A stretch of 64,000 bases of DNA. It comes from Hermatobates lingyangjiaoensis. Taxonomy: Eukaryota > Arthropoda > Insecta > Hemiptera > Hermatobatidae. Under the pieces are notes generated by a model. That model was not told where the DNA came from. It searched no databases and saw nothing but the letters and a program-made list of their open reading frames with translations. The position numbers were made by a program, and so were the translations under genes. Of this stretch, positions 11,611-25,000 are shown piece after piece. How positions within the stretch are numbered: position 1 is the stretch's first letter; every line of letters begins with the position of its first letter. Location: NCBI GenBank assembly GCA_026182355.1, contig JAPFBL010000222.1:649001-713000 (forward strand), read 5' to 3'.

Positions 11611-14600
11611 CGTATAGAGATAGAGATAGATAGATAGAGAGAGAGAGAGAGAAAGAGAGAGAGAGCGCTAGACACAACGGATGCAATTTTCTGTTGTATT
11701 TAACTCAGGAAACTTAAAAACTTGTGTTTCATGGGTAACTGGAAATGAAAATTTAGACAAAAATTCTAAAGCTTTTAAATTTTAGAAAGAAAAGTTGTTT
11801 CCTTTACTTATAAATTCTCAATTATTTTATTCCTTTCTTTTCGTTTGTAAGTTGTGTGAGTTACTGGCCTTAAAAAACTCATTGACTCTAAGGAATCTTA
11901 TTTAAAGAAGTTCTATGTTTTGTCGACACCAGTCAATTCAACTGTGTATTGCCTTGATATCCATTTGATATTGCCTATGCAAGCTAGATAGCTTATTCTT
12001 TTCGTTTTATTTGATAGTAGCCATCAAGCGTTGCCATGTCCAAGTAGAATCTGATGTAAGAAGACTTTTATTTTCAGAACAGTTTGAAATGAAAATTGTA
12101 GAGATAACCAGCAAAAGGGTAAGATATTGTGGAATAAGTATCAGTAGAGTAATGAGAAAAACATGTTTTATTCAAGTCACACACCTGCCAAAACTGAAGG
12201 AAAGAATAAAATTGTAGCATTCCTGATTAGAGTGTTTAGATAGTCAGCATTGATAAAACGCATCCATTTGAGTTGAAATTGGATAAAGGATATTCTCGCA
12301 ACTAAAGAATGATCGTTTCATTCTCAACCCTTAATCTCATTTCACACGAAAATACATCTCTGGCTGATAAATCCCAGATTTTACATTAAAAAGCTAATTC
12401 AGAACCTTTTATTTATCATTGCTAAGGAGATTATGGATATTGATACATTCAAACAAAAAAAAATATTGTTTTCATGCAAATTAAATTTTAGAAATCTATG
12501 CAGTAATCAGTCAGCAAGAACAGTAATAGTTCTGAATAAAAGTAATTCTAATTAAAACTGTTTTTAAAATATTCTTGGCTACCTGAATAGTTAGAAGAAA
12601 CTAAATGGATATCATTTTCGAATGCCCCATCTTACGGCATAATATTGTTTTTACTAAGAACCAAAATAAAAAAAAACTGTTATCTTTTTACATTTTATTA
12701 TTACACGGTAAATAAAATAATTATTTCATGTTGTATTTAAATGTATTAGTTTTTATGTTTTGTATGCCTTTATTTTTACTTCTATTTACTCTCTACTAGA
12801 AAAAAATATAATGAATTTTTTACGTTAAAATCAAAGTTTTGATATACAGTTTTCAATAAAAGAAAAAATAGATATTCAAGGCACATGAATCAAGTAAAAT
12901 CAATCAAAAAATTGATCATTTTGTGTGTCTGTGAACAGGATATCTCAAAAACTGAATTATAATAATCAATTTAATATCAAAATTACTGCCAAGCCTCTAA
13001 GGCAGGAAAACCTAGAAGTTTGTCATCAAAATTCCATTATTTCATGAGGTACATGTTCTGAAAAATGTATGTTTTTTTACGGTTCCAGAAAAATCTGTTA
13101 AAGCATTTAGAGATTCTCTTAAAACATATATGAAACAAAAAACCAAAAAATAGAGCTAGTAGGCATTAATTTGGTTACAAATTAATCGAAATGTTGTCAA
13201 TGGTTCTATAATATTCATAGTTGAGATATCAGAAAATATGTGAAGATAATATATGAAGGTAAATCAAACTTGCTGATTATTTTATTAACTTCAGTAAAAT
13301 CAATACTATTAAAGTAATAATTATTACATTGATAATTATTTTTCTAAATAGTATCTCGTGGTAATTATTTACAAAATATGAAGTTAGATGAAAGCCAAAT
13401 ACAAATTGTATAGATTATGTATATACGAGTAGATAATTGTATAAAGAGTTATGAGTCATTGAGCTTACAAATATTTCAGAATATGAGGTAAAAAATCAAT
13501 CAAATGTTGCAAATATTAGCCCAATTAATGTAAAATTGTTATCAGTCGTAGGATGATTTCTGTAACCTATTCTTGCATATAAATAATGAAAATCGACATA
13601 TTGATTATACCGGAGCTAAATTCATGACCTATGAAAAACGATTACGCTAAGAAATACTTAACGTAACTTCTTAACGTAATTTGTTTAAACAAATTATACA
13701 AAGTTGTAAATAAATACTACTAGGTTATGTTTCAAGTAGAACTGTCTGAAATAACTGAAGGCATTGATAGGTGGAAAAGGAATGGCGTGGGTTGGAGGTT
13801 GGCGAATAACCGCAAATAGAAGTGCTGGCATATTATTTAAATTTGACCTGCCAACTCCTACATAGACAGAATGAGTAGTATTTATTTATAATTATATATA
13901 TTTTATTTGTTATTTCAATTATGTGCAAATTAGTTAACCAGAAGATAACCTGCGAAATAGTATACCATTAACAAAAACTAAAAATAGCCAGATGGTTAGA
14001 ATCAGTTAATAAGAAATTAATTGCAGAGCTATCACCAAAAGAAATAAATACCTTCCAGTAAACAGATCATTTTCTAATTCACATCTCAAAGATTGTTTAA
14101 TTTTATTCAAAATATAATTAGTGAATATAATAAAACTGAAAATATGATCAATTTCTTCTAGATGGAATTCCTTGCAACACAGAAAACAAGAATTACATGG
14201 CATTAGAAAACATGCTTCTGAAAAAAGTCTTTATATATTAGTACGATGGGCGAAAAAGAAATCTAGGTAGGAGGAAATATGCGTCGACTTTCAGTATATA
14301 CTGTATTTTAAACCAATGAATGAGTTCCAAACCATTCCCCATGCAACATAAATCCATAAAGCAACTTGTTTTCTTTTGTACTTGTGTATGTTAACTTTTT
14401 TTTATCCCATATTTTCTTTACGTTCTATTTTTTTTTATTGTTCTTCTGAAACATAGTATCTCTTTATTATGTGTCTTCATTACCTTCTCTTATTCCTCCA
14501 TGTAACTTTGTTGTAACCTCTCTTACATATAATTTTAGTTGCTCTCTGATAACATTGTGTGAAAAAAACATATTTCTTTTTTTTTTATTTTTCTTTGTCG

Positions 14601-14640
14601 TTTTTTTTCATTTATATAGATGCATAATAAAATTTTCATC
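10740..14640. other. AT-rich, no gene recognised
   Basis: Apart from the microsatellite at 11550-11665, I see only short unrecognised frames (12011-12217 plus, 14006-14203 minus, 14471-14755 plus). Nothing supports coding. Confidence 0.4.
11550..11665 (+). repeat. (CA)n-(GATA)n-(GA)n compound microsatellite
   Basis: A CA run (about 11551-11608) passes through GATA units into a GA run ending near 11665. Confidence 0.95.
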
Positions 14641-14654
14641 AGGACGCGGTCAGT

Positions 14655-14840
14655 TTCTCAAGTTCAAATTAAACTCTCATTGCCCGCGTTTCAGTTTTTA
14701 TTTAAAACCTTTTTCAAAGCTTAATATCTTATCTAAAAAGAAGATTTGGATGTGATAGGAGCCTATGAAAAAGGTTTTGAATAAAAACTGATACGTCGGC
14801 AATAAGAGTTTAATTTAAACCTAAAAGTGCTTAAGAAATT
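14655..14840. repeat. Inverted pair of PLE-end sequences
   Basis: 14665-14720 resembles the 3' end of the intact PLE (61625-61680): AAACTCTCATTGCC, GTTTCAGTTTTTATTTAAAACC, TTTTTCA. 14758-14818 is the inverted partner: CCTATGAAAAAGG, TTTTGAATAAAAACTG, then ACGTCGGCAATAAGAG. Confidence 0.65.
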
Positions 14841-14944
14841 TTCCAGTTTTTATTAATTCATGTGGTGATTTCTTGCTTGTAGAATCACAATAAAAATGTG
14901 ATGCAATCAATGAAGTATACAGCCACAAGAAAAAAAAAGGAAGA

Positions 14945-15125
14945 TAATAAAAATAAATGCTCTTAGACCTTTCAATTTATGTCATCAGACAGCAAACAAA
15001 TTGAGATATAAAAAGATAAAGATAAAGATAAAATTTTTATGTTACCTTCGATGTTTTTACTTTGTTTGCTCCCTGATGACATAAAGTAAAAGGCCTCAGA
15101 GCATTCATTTCTATTGTTTTTCTTT
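14945..15125. repeat. Inverted repeat with CTGATGACATAAA module
   Basis: The arms 14950-15003 and 15058-15112 are inverted: TGTCATCAGACAGCAAACAAA against TTTGTTTGCTCCCTGATGACA, extending to GCTCTTAGACCTTT against AAGGCCTCAGAGC. The right arm is closely matched at 61185-61250. Confidence 0.7.
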
Positions 15126-15252
15126 TCTCTATTGTCTTTATATTTCATATATAAATTTATCAGAGTGTTTTGTATTATTTTCTTAAGATATCAATCTATA
15201 TATTAATAGATAATCTATAACAAAAATCACGTTTTGTGAAAAAATATTTTAA

Positions 15253-16878
15253 AAATCTGGAGTGGCCTACACTCTACTTTACTATAAGTAACTCAATGTC
15301 AAATTTCTTGAGTATATAAAACATAACGTATCATTTAAGCATAACATAAATATCTAAATGGGATATAATTATTAGCATTGAATTCGTGAGGTAGTACAGA
15401 TAGTGATTGAAGGACATATCAATTTATAAGCTTATTTTTGTACATCACAAATAATTTATTATTTGCAAATAATTTCATTAGTATAACTACAGCAGTAATA
15501 TCATTTTTGAAAAACCAATGTGTACATTTCTTGAAACGAAATATTATCCTACAAGAGAACATGGCTATTGTTCAAATAGCCAGTAGATTTCTTACATCGT
15601 TTACTTAACATCCTTCTACATTGAATATTAATGTAAAATTTTCAAATTTAAAACAGTAAGATAGCCTTTTTTTCTCTGAAAAACATCTTAAACAGCGAAG
15701 AAAATGTTGTTTTAAGGTGATTTGTTAATTAAAGATGTACGATAATTACAGTTATTAATCTCTAAACGAAAGATTTATATTTTGAATTATCTTTTACATT
15801 TTTGGTTTTTAACAGAATTATTATACTGGGAATTTTATGGCTTCTTAGTATTTAATAAGATCATTTTCCTTCCCCTTTGTCAAATACCATATATACGAAT
15901 TTTTTTTTAATGAGTGTTATCATTTACCTACACAATATTATTCCTCTTACATCTCTTATAAGTCAATAATATATTTTCATTTTTCCATTAGAAACATCAA
16001 TTTTATCTCAGTGGATTCGCTCAAAAAATTTCTAAGTCAATGTAAACAATGTAAAAAAATACAAAAAATTCGACAAGTATAGCAGGTGATCTCTTAGTCT
16101 AGGATAAACAAAGAGTTTTTATATCGTTATTGCTCTTTCCCGTAATTGAAACTTCATTATTTTTTTTTTATGAATTGCTAATTTTTTGTTCTATTTTTGG
16201 TCAAATTTTCATAATTTTTTAACAAGCCGTTTAGCGTCAAAAAAACATTTTCTGAAAACACAAATCGTACTCTAACGCCCGTTTAGCGAATGTAATTTTA
16301 GAAAAAATATCTCAACTCATTGTCCATATAATGTTCTATTTATAGGCATAGTTTCATTCTTGTCCGTCAAACAGTATGGCTTGTATCGCTCTCACAAGGT
16401 TTGAGATTGATTTATAAGTCAAAATTTGTACATTTTATTGAAAAAAAAATATTTCCTGTTGATATAAAATTTTGAATATATTTTTCGTTTCTTCCATTTG
16501 TAACCTCAAAGATAATGTAAAAATCTCAAAACTCTAGGGTTAGTAGTTTAGGAGAAATAAATGTTTTAAAAAAACGGTTTTTGGCAAAAAAAGTGACTTT
16601 CCCATCATGCATAATTCTTCCCAAACAATAGGGATCTTCGTCTAAATGGGGCCCATTTTTGTGTAAAATATCAACTTGATCCATCAAAGATTCTGGACCG
16701 TAGCGTGGTAACAAGCAATGCTAACACACGCACCCACCCACCCACCCACACACACACAGACATCATCGTAAAAACTTCATAAAACGACTTCTGGGACCTC
16801 AAAACATGTAATTCCGTCAAAATCTCGAGATCGAATTTTTTCACGATCACTATACTTTACTTATAGTAAAGTAAAAAT
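15253..16878 (-). mobile_element. Full-length A+B composite repeat
   Basis: A solitary copy of the unit that makes up the array at 51-60 kb: module B at 15253-16060 and module A (inverted) at 16060-16878. Its two ends carry inward-facing copies of TACTTTACTATAAGTAA, that is, short subterminal inverted repeats. The module A part includes the CACCCACC/CACACA variable tract (16725-16760). Order and orientation match 56159-57835 (plus) and 52666-54335 (minus), which suggests A+B of about 1.65 kb is the mobile unit. It lacks a coding region and would be non-autonomous. The family is not recognised. Confidence 0.7.
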
Positions 16879-19800
16879 AAATAGTGTTCACATAATTTTT
16901 CCATGTGTATATTAATTTTATTATGTAAAAAGTTCCCAATGTCAGTGACAGGGCACAATATAATCTACAGGTCAATCAATCCGCACCACTTAGTAGATGT
17001 ACTTTGGCATTGAAATACAGAAATTTTGGCAAAATTTACTGTGTGTGAAATGGAAATTATTATTTATCTCTATCTCTTCGGATGTCAAGTACTCGTTTAA
17101 AGATTCCCATTCTAAGGAAGAAAGCATAATTTAGAACTCCAGAAATAAAATACAGCCGGTAATAACATTCAATTGATTTTGCACACCCTCTGCTCCAATG
17201 ATTGTCAAATATTACTTTTCATCCCTATAAACGAAGAAATATATTTTCAATTTGAAGTAAATTTTTTATCTTAAATTTAAATTAACAAAAATTAAAAAAG
17301 TATTTTTTTACCTTTACGACAAGTAATTGTATTAAGAAGTGATGCAAATTTGGTTTCTATGATTAACGGGTATATATAACGGGAATGAGTGACCACCCAT
17401 TGGTGGTCCTCCGTAACGTGGTTACCACCACAGCTGGTTTATTTGAAGAGATCTCGGAGCCATATTCTTTTTAAACTCGAATGCGGGTTTGAAAGTGTTA
17501 CAGGTGAGTAAAGGGAATGAGAAAATTGGTTGGGGTGGGTTAGTAATCTGCTGTGGAATAATTTGAATCGTTCTATTGCAAATTTCTGAAAAGATGGTAC
17601 TTTGAGGCCTTGGTGTATAATTTTGTTGAGGACATAGAAACATCAATGAGAAAGTTTTCTGATTACTGTAGGTATTGGAACCATTTTATGTTGGATTATT
17701 TAGTGTAACCTCAGATTTTTATACCATAGTTTCAGAAAGGATTCAGGACTGTGATATATATATATTGTCTGTCTGTTAGTGTGTCTCGATTTTGAGTCTT
17801 GAAGTCTTATTAGGAGTTTGTAAAGTCTTTAGTCTCTGTACGATTAAGTCGTGTGTGTGGATTCCAAATCATCCTGGTGTCAAATTGCAGGCCCCCCCCT
17901 CAAAAAAAACCGATATGAATAAAAATATAAATATGAATAAAAAAAATTAGATTCAAAGAATAATTTATTTCATTATACTAATCTGATTTTAAACTCTCAA
18001 TTTTGCTTTTAATTAAGAATTTTATTCTAAATATAGAGAAATTGTTGAACGTTTTACTAAAGTTTTCCCATTTAAATAGTTTATTTGGTAAATTAAATAC
18101 TTTGATACTCTTCAAAGTTAAATATATCATGTATAAAACCAAGATAAAAGGAAGTAGTTGCATTAAAGAGTAAAAGCTTTATTAGCTGAAACTATATTAG
18201 TTTTCTTTAAAGTTTAAGTGAAATTTATAGTTGTTATTGATATAAAATGATTTGTTATTTAATTGAAGGTCGTATATGCTCTCAGGGAAAACTATGTATA
18301 AATAAATTTTAAATTCTGTGTATACTTCTTCCTTTTGTTGTACCAGCTCAAATCTGAGGACACTTAATTAACTGTATATATTAAACTTAATTATTCATAC
18401 TTTACAAAAAAATGTAGCTCAACCTTAGTATACATTTTGTAGATAACATTTAACAATAACTCTTACATATTTCAATCGGACACAACAAGAACAGAGACAA
18501 AAATACCGATGAAGCACAAATTCAATACTTCAACATCCATCGTAAGCATTTTGGAATTGTTTATTCCTTACTTGTGTAGTAGTTTATCCCTACAATTATC
18601 TAATTTGTTTAGTATAAAGAAAGGTGTTTACGTGGATCACACGCTATATACGAGTATATTAACCATCAACTAAAAAGACAAAACTACGGATGAATTAATA
18701 AAATCTAGTAAACGAATTTTAATGAAATCTCTGAGAAACTATTTTTTTTCCACAATAATTCATTTAAAAAGTGGTGGCGAGCTTGTTATTAGACCCCAGG
18801 AATATCAACAATTTGAGGGTTTTAACTCTATTAGTTTACAAAAGATTCTCTTCATACTCTTTCACAGATAAACACTGACACACAAATAAACACAAATTTG
18901 TAAATTATAGTTTATCAGACTTTTAGGGTTTCAAAACTTTGAATGTAGAACTATATCAATAGGGAAAGTAGCGTTTTAGCTGATTTAAATATTAATAGGT
19001 CTAGGTCAACTTAATGTGGGTAACATTTTTCAGTATAAATACATTTGTTGATATTAGGGCTGGGTGAGTGGGGCAAGGAGACCTTCTAGCTTCCCGTCCT
19101 CATAGCAGCAAGACACGTCTGCATGGGCTGGCAATGTGCTTAACCACTGTGAATGCTCTAACACTCTCAAAGCTTCTCTGGTAGGGTCAGCAGGATTGGA
19201 GGCAGAAACCAGAACCAGTCAACGTTATTATCGCCTCCCTACTGCATGCTTCTGCATGAAATTTTACAAAAATATTTTATTGTATTCACTTTATACATAT
19301 TGAATCAAATCCATTGCATTTCAACATTACCTTGCCTTATTTATTCGACAAAGATAAATATTTGGAAAATAAAGTGAATACTACATCACTCTTTCCAATA
19401 GGGACAATGCCTCATTTTATCATTTAAAAGAATACGACGAAAATATATTTAAGAAGTCATTTTTGGCTGAATTATCAGTGATAATATTCAATGTATCAAA
19501 AACTACGTCTACAATGACGATGACGACAATGGTAAACCTGGAAAAAGGAGATGGGTAAATGATGAGCTTTTCTCTTCATTTCTTGTTCCCCTAGCCACTT
19601 ACCTTAGGTTAGTTTCTTATAATGTATTTAGCAAAGTTTCACGGATATCTAACTCCATTAAATGGATATTCTTTTACTGTCCATAATTGTTGTTAGTAAT
19701 TTTTGTTTCCGAACATTCCTTACTCATTAAAGTTTACATCAGGTTTGACATGGCCGCTAAAAATATGCTCAAGATTCATCGAGTGAAGTTCAATAGGTAG

Positions 19801-21661
19801 AAGAATATAGTGCCATTTTCAACAGAGTAATGCTTTTATGTACCACTGTATCAGTGTATAGACAATTGATTTGTTTACGCCACCCATAATTGAATAGAAA
19901 TTTGATTGCATGAACCATTTTATAATGCAGTATACCATCACACAACCGAAGCATCTATTTATTATACTATCCTTTTCCAATTCTTTCACATTAGTAAATT
20001 ATTGGATTACAATTACCCTTATATTGGAGAAAACCTGTTTTAAATTATTATATTTGGGTTGATTGAACGTCTTACTTTTAAGTCAATGGTTTACAAATTC
20101 AAGGCCATTCGGATGTCTTAGTAAAAAACGGAGATAAAATGGATTTACCACAATTGGATGTGCCAACAATTATAGATATTCTTTCCCAACCGCTAGTGTG
20201 TTATTCTGTACTAGTAACTAAACAGCTTGTTTAAAAAAACCTCATTTCCACACGAGTTGGAAAGCCTATATATGATTTTGGGTTAATGATAGAAATTGAT
20301 GAATGAGGTTAATGAGGACTGTGATGAATCCTGTCAAGAAGATAAAAAAAAATGCTCTATGTGGTGTTGTTAGCACAGAGACAGTTACTGCAAGAAAAAG
20401 ATCCCGATATTGGAAGGAAAAATGAATGACTCCATTACAAATGGAGAGGGATAAACTTAACGTTGTCAATAGATATTTTAAAGACTGGGTCAGGAGATAG
20501 TTGCACAACATTACACAAATGGTGGTAGTGCAGGTGGTAGCAACAGGGGACTGTATATAAAATGGAAAAAGCAAATAATGGGTGTGGGATGAAAAGAAAT
20601 TACGTCCAAGCCAGTAATGATCTTGACATTTTACAGAGCTTGAAACATTAGAGAGGCGTCTTTTTTAAAGATAATTTCCCCTAAAAACCATGGAAACACA
20701 GAGAATGTTGTGTAGTCACTTCGACAAATTGAACAATCCAAGCACTCATTGGATATTGTAATTGAAAAACAATTCAGTTCATTAATTCTACAGTTTTGTT
20801 AACCCATCAGCAATTCCAATGTTTATAAGATACATTCATGACTGTAAGATTGTCTTTAATCGTAAGAGACATCAGTTTAAACCATATAATTGTGGTATAT
20901 TGGCATTGATTTTATTATTAAGCATCAACAAGACCGTTACGTCAAATTTATTCATTATTCACAGAGGTTGCGAATTCTCTTGTAAATAATTCTCTCTAAT
21001 ACGTTCGGGTGAAAATATAGACAAGTTGTTAATGGGAATTAACTTGCTCTTAATGACATACAATTCTATACTAAATATTACAGGAAAAAATAATGAATTA
21101 CATTTTTTGAACGATTCTAGAGTGATTACCACTATCAAGAGTATATATGACGTGTGGTCAGAAAATTTACAAGAAACATAATGTAAGCATCACATCAATC
21201 CTTAAGGGTGTCACATCAATATGACAGAATGACCATAGTGGAGAAATGCAGAAAGATATTTTTAAATTTCAAACGCAATAAGGATCCAATTAGTTGGAAC
21301 AATAAGGTCTAACTTTCAAACGGTAATGAGGAACATAGCGTAAGTACAGTCGACGACGCTTAATACAATTACTTTTTTAAACACCAAAAGTGATAACAGC
21401 AACCGATTTATAACATTAACTGAAGAAATGAAAATTGTCATTTTGCCGTTAATGTGGTAAGCAAAAAAAAAAAAAGATAAAAGTCAAATAAATGAAATAT
21501 GTAATAAATAGTAAAACTATAAGTTATAGTTATACTATTTAAACCATAGGCAATTCAATAAGTAATTCATTTAGGGAATCAACCAGCTTGGTCTGCTTCA
21601 CGTCTTTTTGCAACAAATCATTATAAAGGACTCGTAATCATAATCAAGTCCCAATTGAGAT
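16879..21661. other. Unassigned, mostly AT-rich
   Basis: No recognisable gene. A perfect small hairpin, GACCACC-CATT-GGTGGTC, lies at 17390-17407. A G+C-richer patch at 19050-19250 has no protein match I recognise and may be the scar of an old element. The 102-residue minus frame at 20266-20574 has no recognised motif. Confidence 0.4.
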
Positions 21662-22000
21662 CTATTTTACACTCCAAGCTGTAACTCGCTGAGAGTTCCA
21701 TTCCCTTATGTCACTTGGCTTTTCAGTAACAATGTCCTCTATTGTTGCGGCTGCAGTAGTACACAAGAAACCAGCTTTTTGGAAATTGTTTGGAATAGTT
21801 TCTTCCGAAACAGGCTCTAAGTCATCTTCTTGGACATTTGTAAGCTGATTCGTCAGTTTCAAATTTTCAAAAGCTGATTCGATTCCAGTGTTTTTACAGT
21901 CATTCTTATTTTGCTCTACAATATTTAGGATAACGTTGATGGCCATCTCAAGTCTTGTGTGGATTTTTGAAATCTTGAATAGAAGTGGCTAGCATATCAT
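21662..22000 (-). pseudogene. Pogo/Tigger-like transposase C-terminal relic
   Basis: The minus strand gives SIQDFKIHTRLEMAINVIL, then EPVSEETIPNNFQKAGF. In pogo/Tigger (DDE_1) transposases the end of the catalytic domain has I..FK.HYR...L......, followed downstream by a W..V...TI.NCF.KAGF block. Order and spacing fit. The upstream catalytic Asp blocks are not recognised and upstream frames contain stops, so this would be a dead fragment. An alternative is a host protein domesticated from such a transposase, but nothing supports that. Confidence 0.5.
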
Positions 22001-25000
22001 CTACAGTTATGCAGAAAACTCGCATTGTCTCATCTTAGGCAGCTTAACATAGCCCTCTAAAATGCCAGCTTTGATAATAAATCTTTGTGTTTCTTCATCA
22101 TTCTTCATATCCTGCGAAGGAGAAAGAAAATCAATGAAAAAAATATAGTCACTGTCACGGAACATTTGATTTATGCGTCAGATAGCTCGTCACAACTGGT
22201 AATCTGGTACTGAAACTGAGTTACTTGGGCGATAGTTAAAAAAGCACAAAACTGAAGTCGAATAATGAAATAAGGAAATCTCATCTCTTGCTTTGCCAGA
22301 GATAAATTCGGGATTCTTAGGACAACTTCTTGCTGGGAATTTATGCTAGAGCTGAACTCAACGAAAAAAGTCCCCAGGTTTAGCAAATATTTTATAACAG
22401 TAACCGATGTTCTGATCAAAATAAGCAATATATTTGTAATACATATTGTTTATTGGGGCGGGGATTAGGGATTCCGATAATATTAACCAATTGATAACAA
22501 TATTCGTGATTACATTAAACGATGTCCAATGTATCAGCAAAATTTAATGTAATATTAGGCGTTTTGAGTGAATTATAAGGAATGTTTGAATCTTTGCAGG
22601 AGTTTGAACCTAACTTCGAACATTAAAAGAATGACTTAGAAAAAATATGAGCATATTTGATGATAGTAAGTTCAGAAAAGTAAAGGTTCATTAGAACAGT
22701 ATATCCTTCCATTTAATGGTCATATAGTTGTCATGGACAATGGTCAGTAGTCCATTCTCTACAAACGACAAGAAATTCAAGTCTTCTAAGGCGAAGGTGT
22801 CTACTACTTCCGTACAGTCCTTAATATTAAAGAATTTAAAACTCTTGAACCCATATGAGTCACTTGCATTTTGCTTTTGCATTGACGTGTCAAAATAAAA
22901 AAATATTTTCAATATGACGAAGCAGAAGGAATATTAAAAAATAGCGCGATAGACAGAATAAATTGAAACTGATGAAAATGTACCGTGAAACACAGTTTAT
23001 CTGTAAATGTTTATTGCACCATGACAAAATGATATACTACTACTAACTGACAGAAACAGTGAATGAATGGCAGGGATTAGTATAAAATATCAGCATTGGA
23101 CACTGGTCGTTCAAGAGTGGCAAAAAGGAGTCAGCATTTATCTAATTTTAGACTTTCCTAGTTTCCATAATGTGGGTTCCACATTGGTCACCATAAAAGA
23201 AAAACAGTTTATTGTCAAGGAGCTGTTTGGCATTGATTTAAACTCTCAATCATTCTTTTATTGCATGTTTGAAACACGTCATGTACCAGCCTTTTATTGT
23301 AATAATGTATTTCAAAATACGATCGCGTCATGAAACCTGATTCAGGCCATGTTGAATATGGGGAATTGAACATTATTTGATAACGACTGGTCAGCAGTAT
23401 GCAGCCATCTTTGTCAAAAGATATGAGAAAAAGCAGTTTCTTCAAACAATATTATCAGAATCCATTACATTATACCTCTAAGACTTTAATGTAAAAGTGA
23501 AAAGAGGATGCTATTGTTTTATCATCATTCATATCCCACTATAATAATATGTAGTGTGGACAATTGTCACGAATTGCAACAGTGGTCTTTTGAAAATTAT
23601 GCTACTGATTTACTAAACTCTGTGGAAGTAAGAATAAATGGTTTCAGTATAAATGAACAAGATTCTGTTAAAACATGTTACATGAAGTTCTACACAAAAA
23701 AAATCATAAAAAAAAATAACACGGTTATGGAATGACCGTTTTTTATCCGATAATTGTTTTCAATTTTTGAATCATCAATTATTTTTTAAACAATGTAATT
23801 AACAAATTAATTCTTGTCCTTTTATAATGAAGTATTAAGAGGTCAATACCCAAAAAGTAGAAATAAAAAAGATTTATATAAAGGCTATACTAAGAAATGG
23901 ACATGAATAAATTCATGAAGATTATGTGTTTTATCAAAAAAATTTCAAAAACGAATTTCCTCCTGAGATAGTATTTTACATTGTTGATTAATCCGTGAAA
24001 GATCTGAAGTCGGAAGTATTCCCAATGGATGGAAGAAATTGTTTTTGCAAGCAATCGATATGACATTTATCAAATATGACCTGAAAGCTGGAACACCTTT
24101 AAAAGGAGAGAAGAATTTCAAATTACTCATTGCATTGAAATCGTAATAAAATTAACAAACCATAACTAATAAGTTGATAACATAAGATAATTTATTATTT
24201 ATTAATATTAAAATGTTGACTGTTATTTTAATGCTGATTATAAAATGACTCTTAAGATCGTATTTGAAAATTTCATAAACTTTTAAGGTGGTAAACTCGA
24301 AAATTTTATTACCAATTCTTTTCCAATGAGAAAATGTATTGACTATATATTGATTAACAACGGACATAACTAATAATGTAATAGAATAGAATTGATAAAG
24401 GGAATGATATGTATTGAAATGATAAGAAATTGGATATATCTTAAAGCGCTTCTATCTCTATTTACATAGTCATACTCTTAGCAGTCCGGTTGTATCATGC
24501 ATCAATAAACTTCAATGGCTCAAGTTATTTTTCTGTCTTATAGTTATCAGATTCTTATGATTCACATTCTTATTAATAATACAAATAATAATTAAATATT
24601 TTTTGTCTTATAATTAATATTACTAATTTTGTCTTATAATTAATGAATTTAAAATATATGGTATACACGGATTTGCCCGAAAACAGTATTATAATTCAAG
24701 CTTTTAAAAGTAAAATGCATAATATTAATTTAAATTTCTTATAATTTATTAATGATTACTTGCTATAACGGCCAGTGTACAACACAACAACTCGTATACA
24801 GCTAACACAACATTTTAGAATATAAGGGACATCAAGTTAAGAAGTAGGGAACATCTCTAGGGAGTTTTCGCTTATAGCTAAAGGTTTATAATAACACTAA
24901 AGATGAAAGAGGCCTACTAACTTTAATAACTCAGTACTAACGTTAATACTAAGTTATAACTGACCAACTGATTCATTTCAATTTTATAAAATAACAAATA

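Noticed and set aside
16526..16714. 62-residue frame in module A, with relatives at 53963-54312
   Set aside because: The frame shifts between copies and the repeat is conserved equally at non-coding positions. Treated as a reading of a repeat.
20266..20574. 102-residue minus-strand frame as a host gene
   Set aside because: No recognised domain, no splice or start context I can support, and composition like the surrounding AT-rich DNA.
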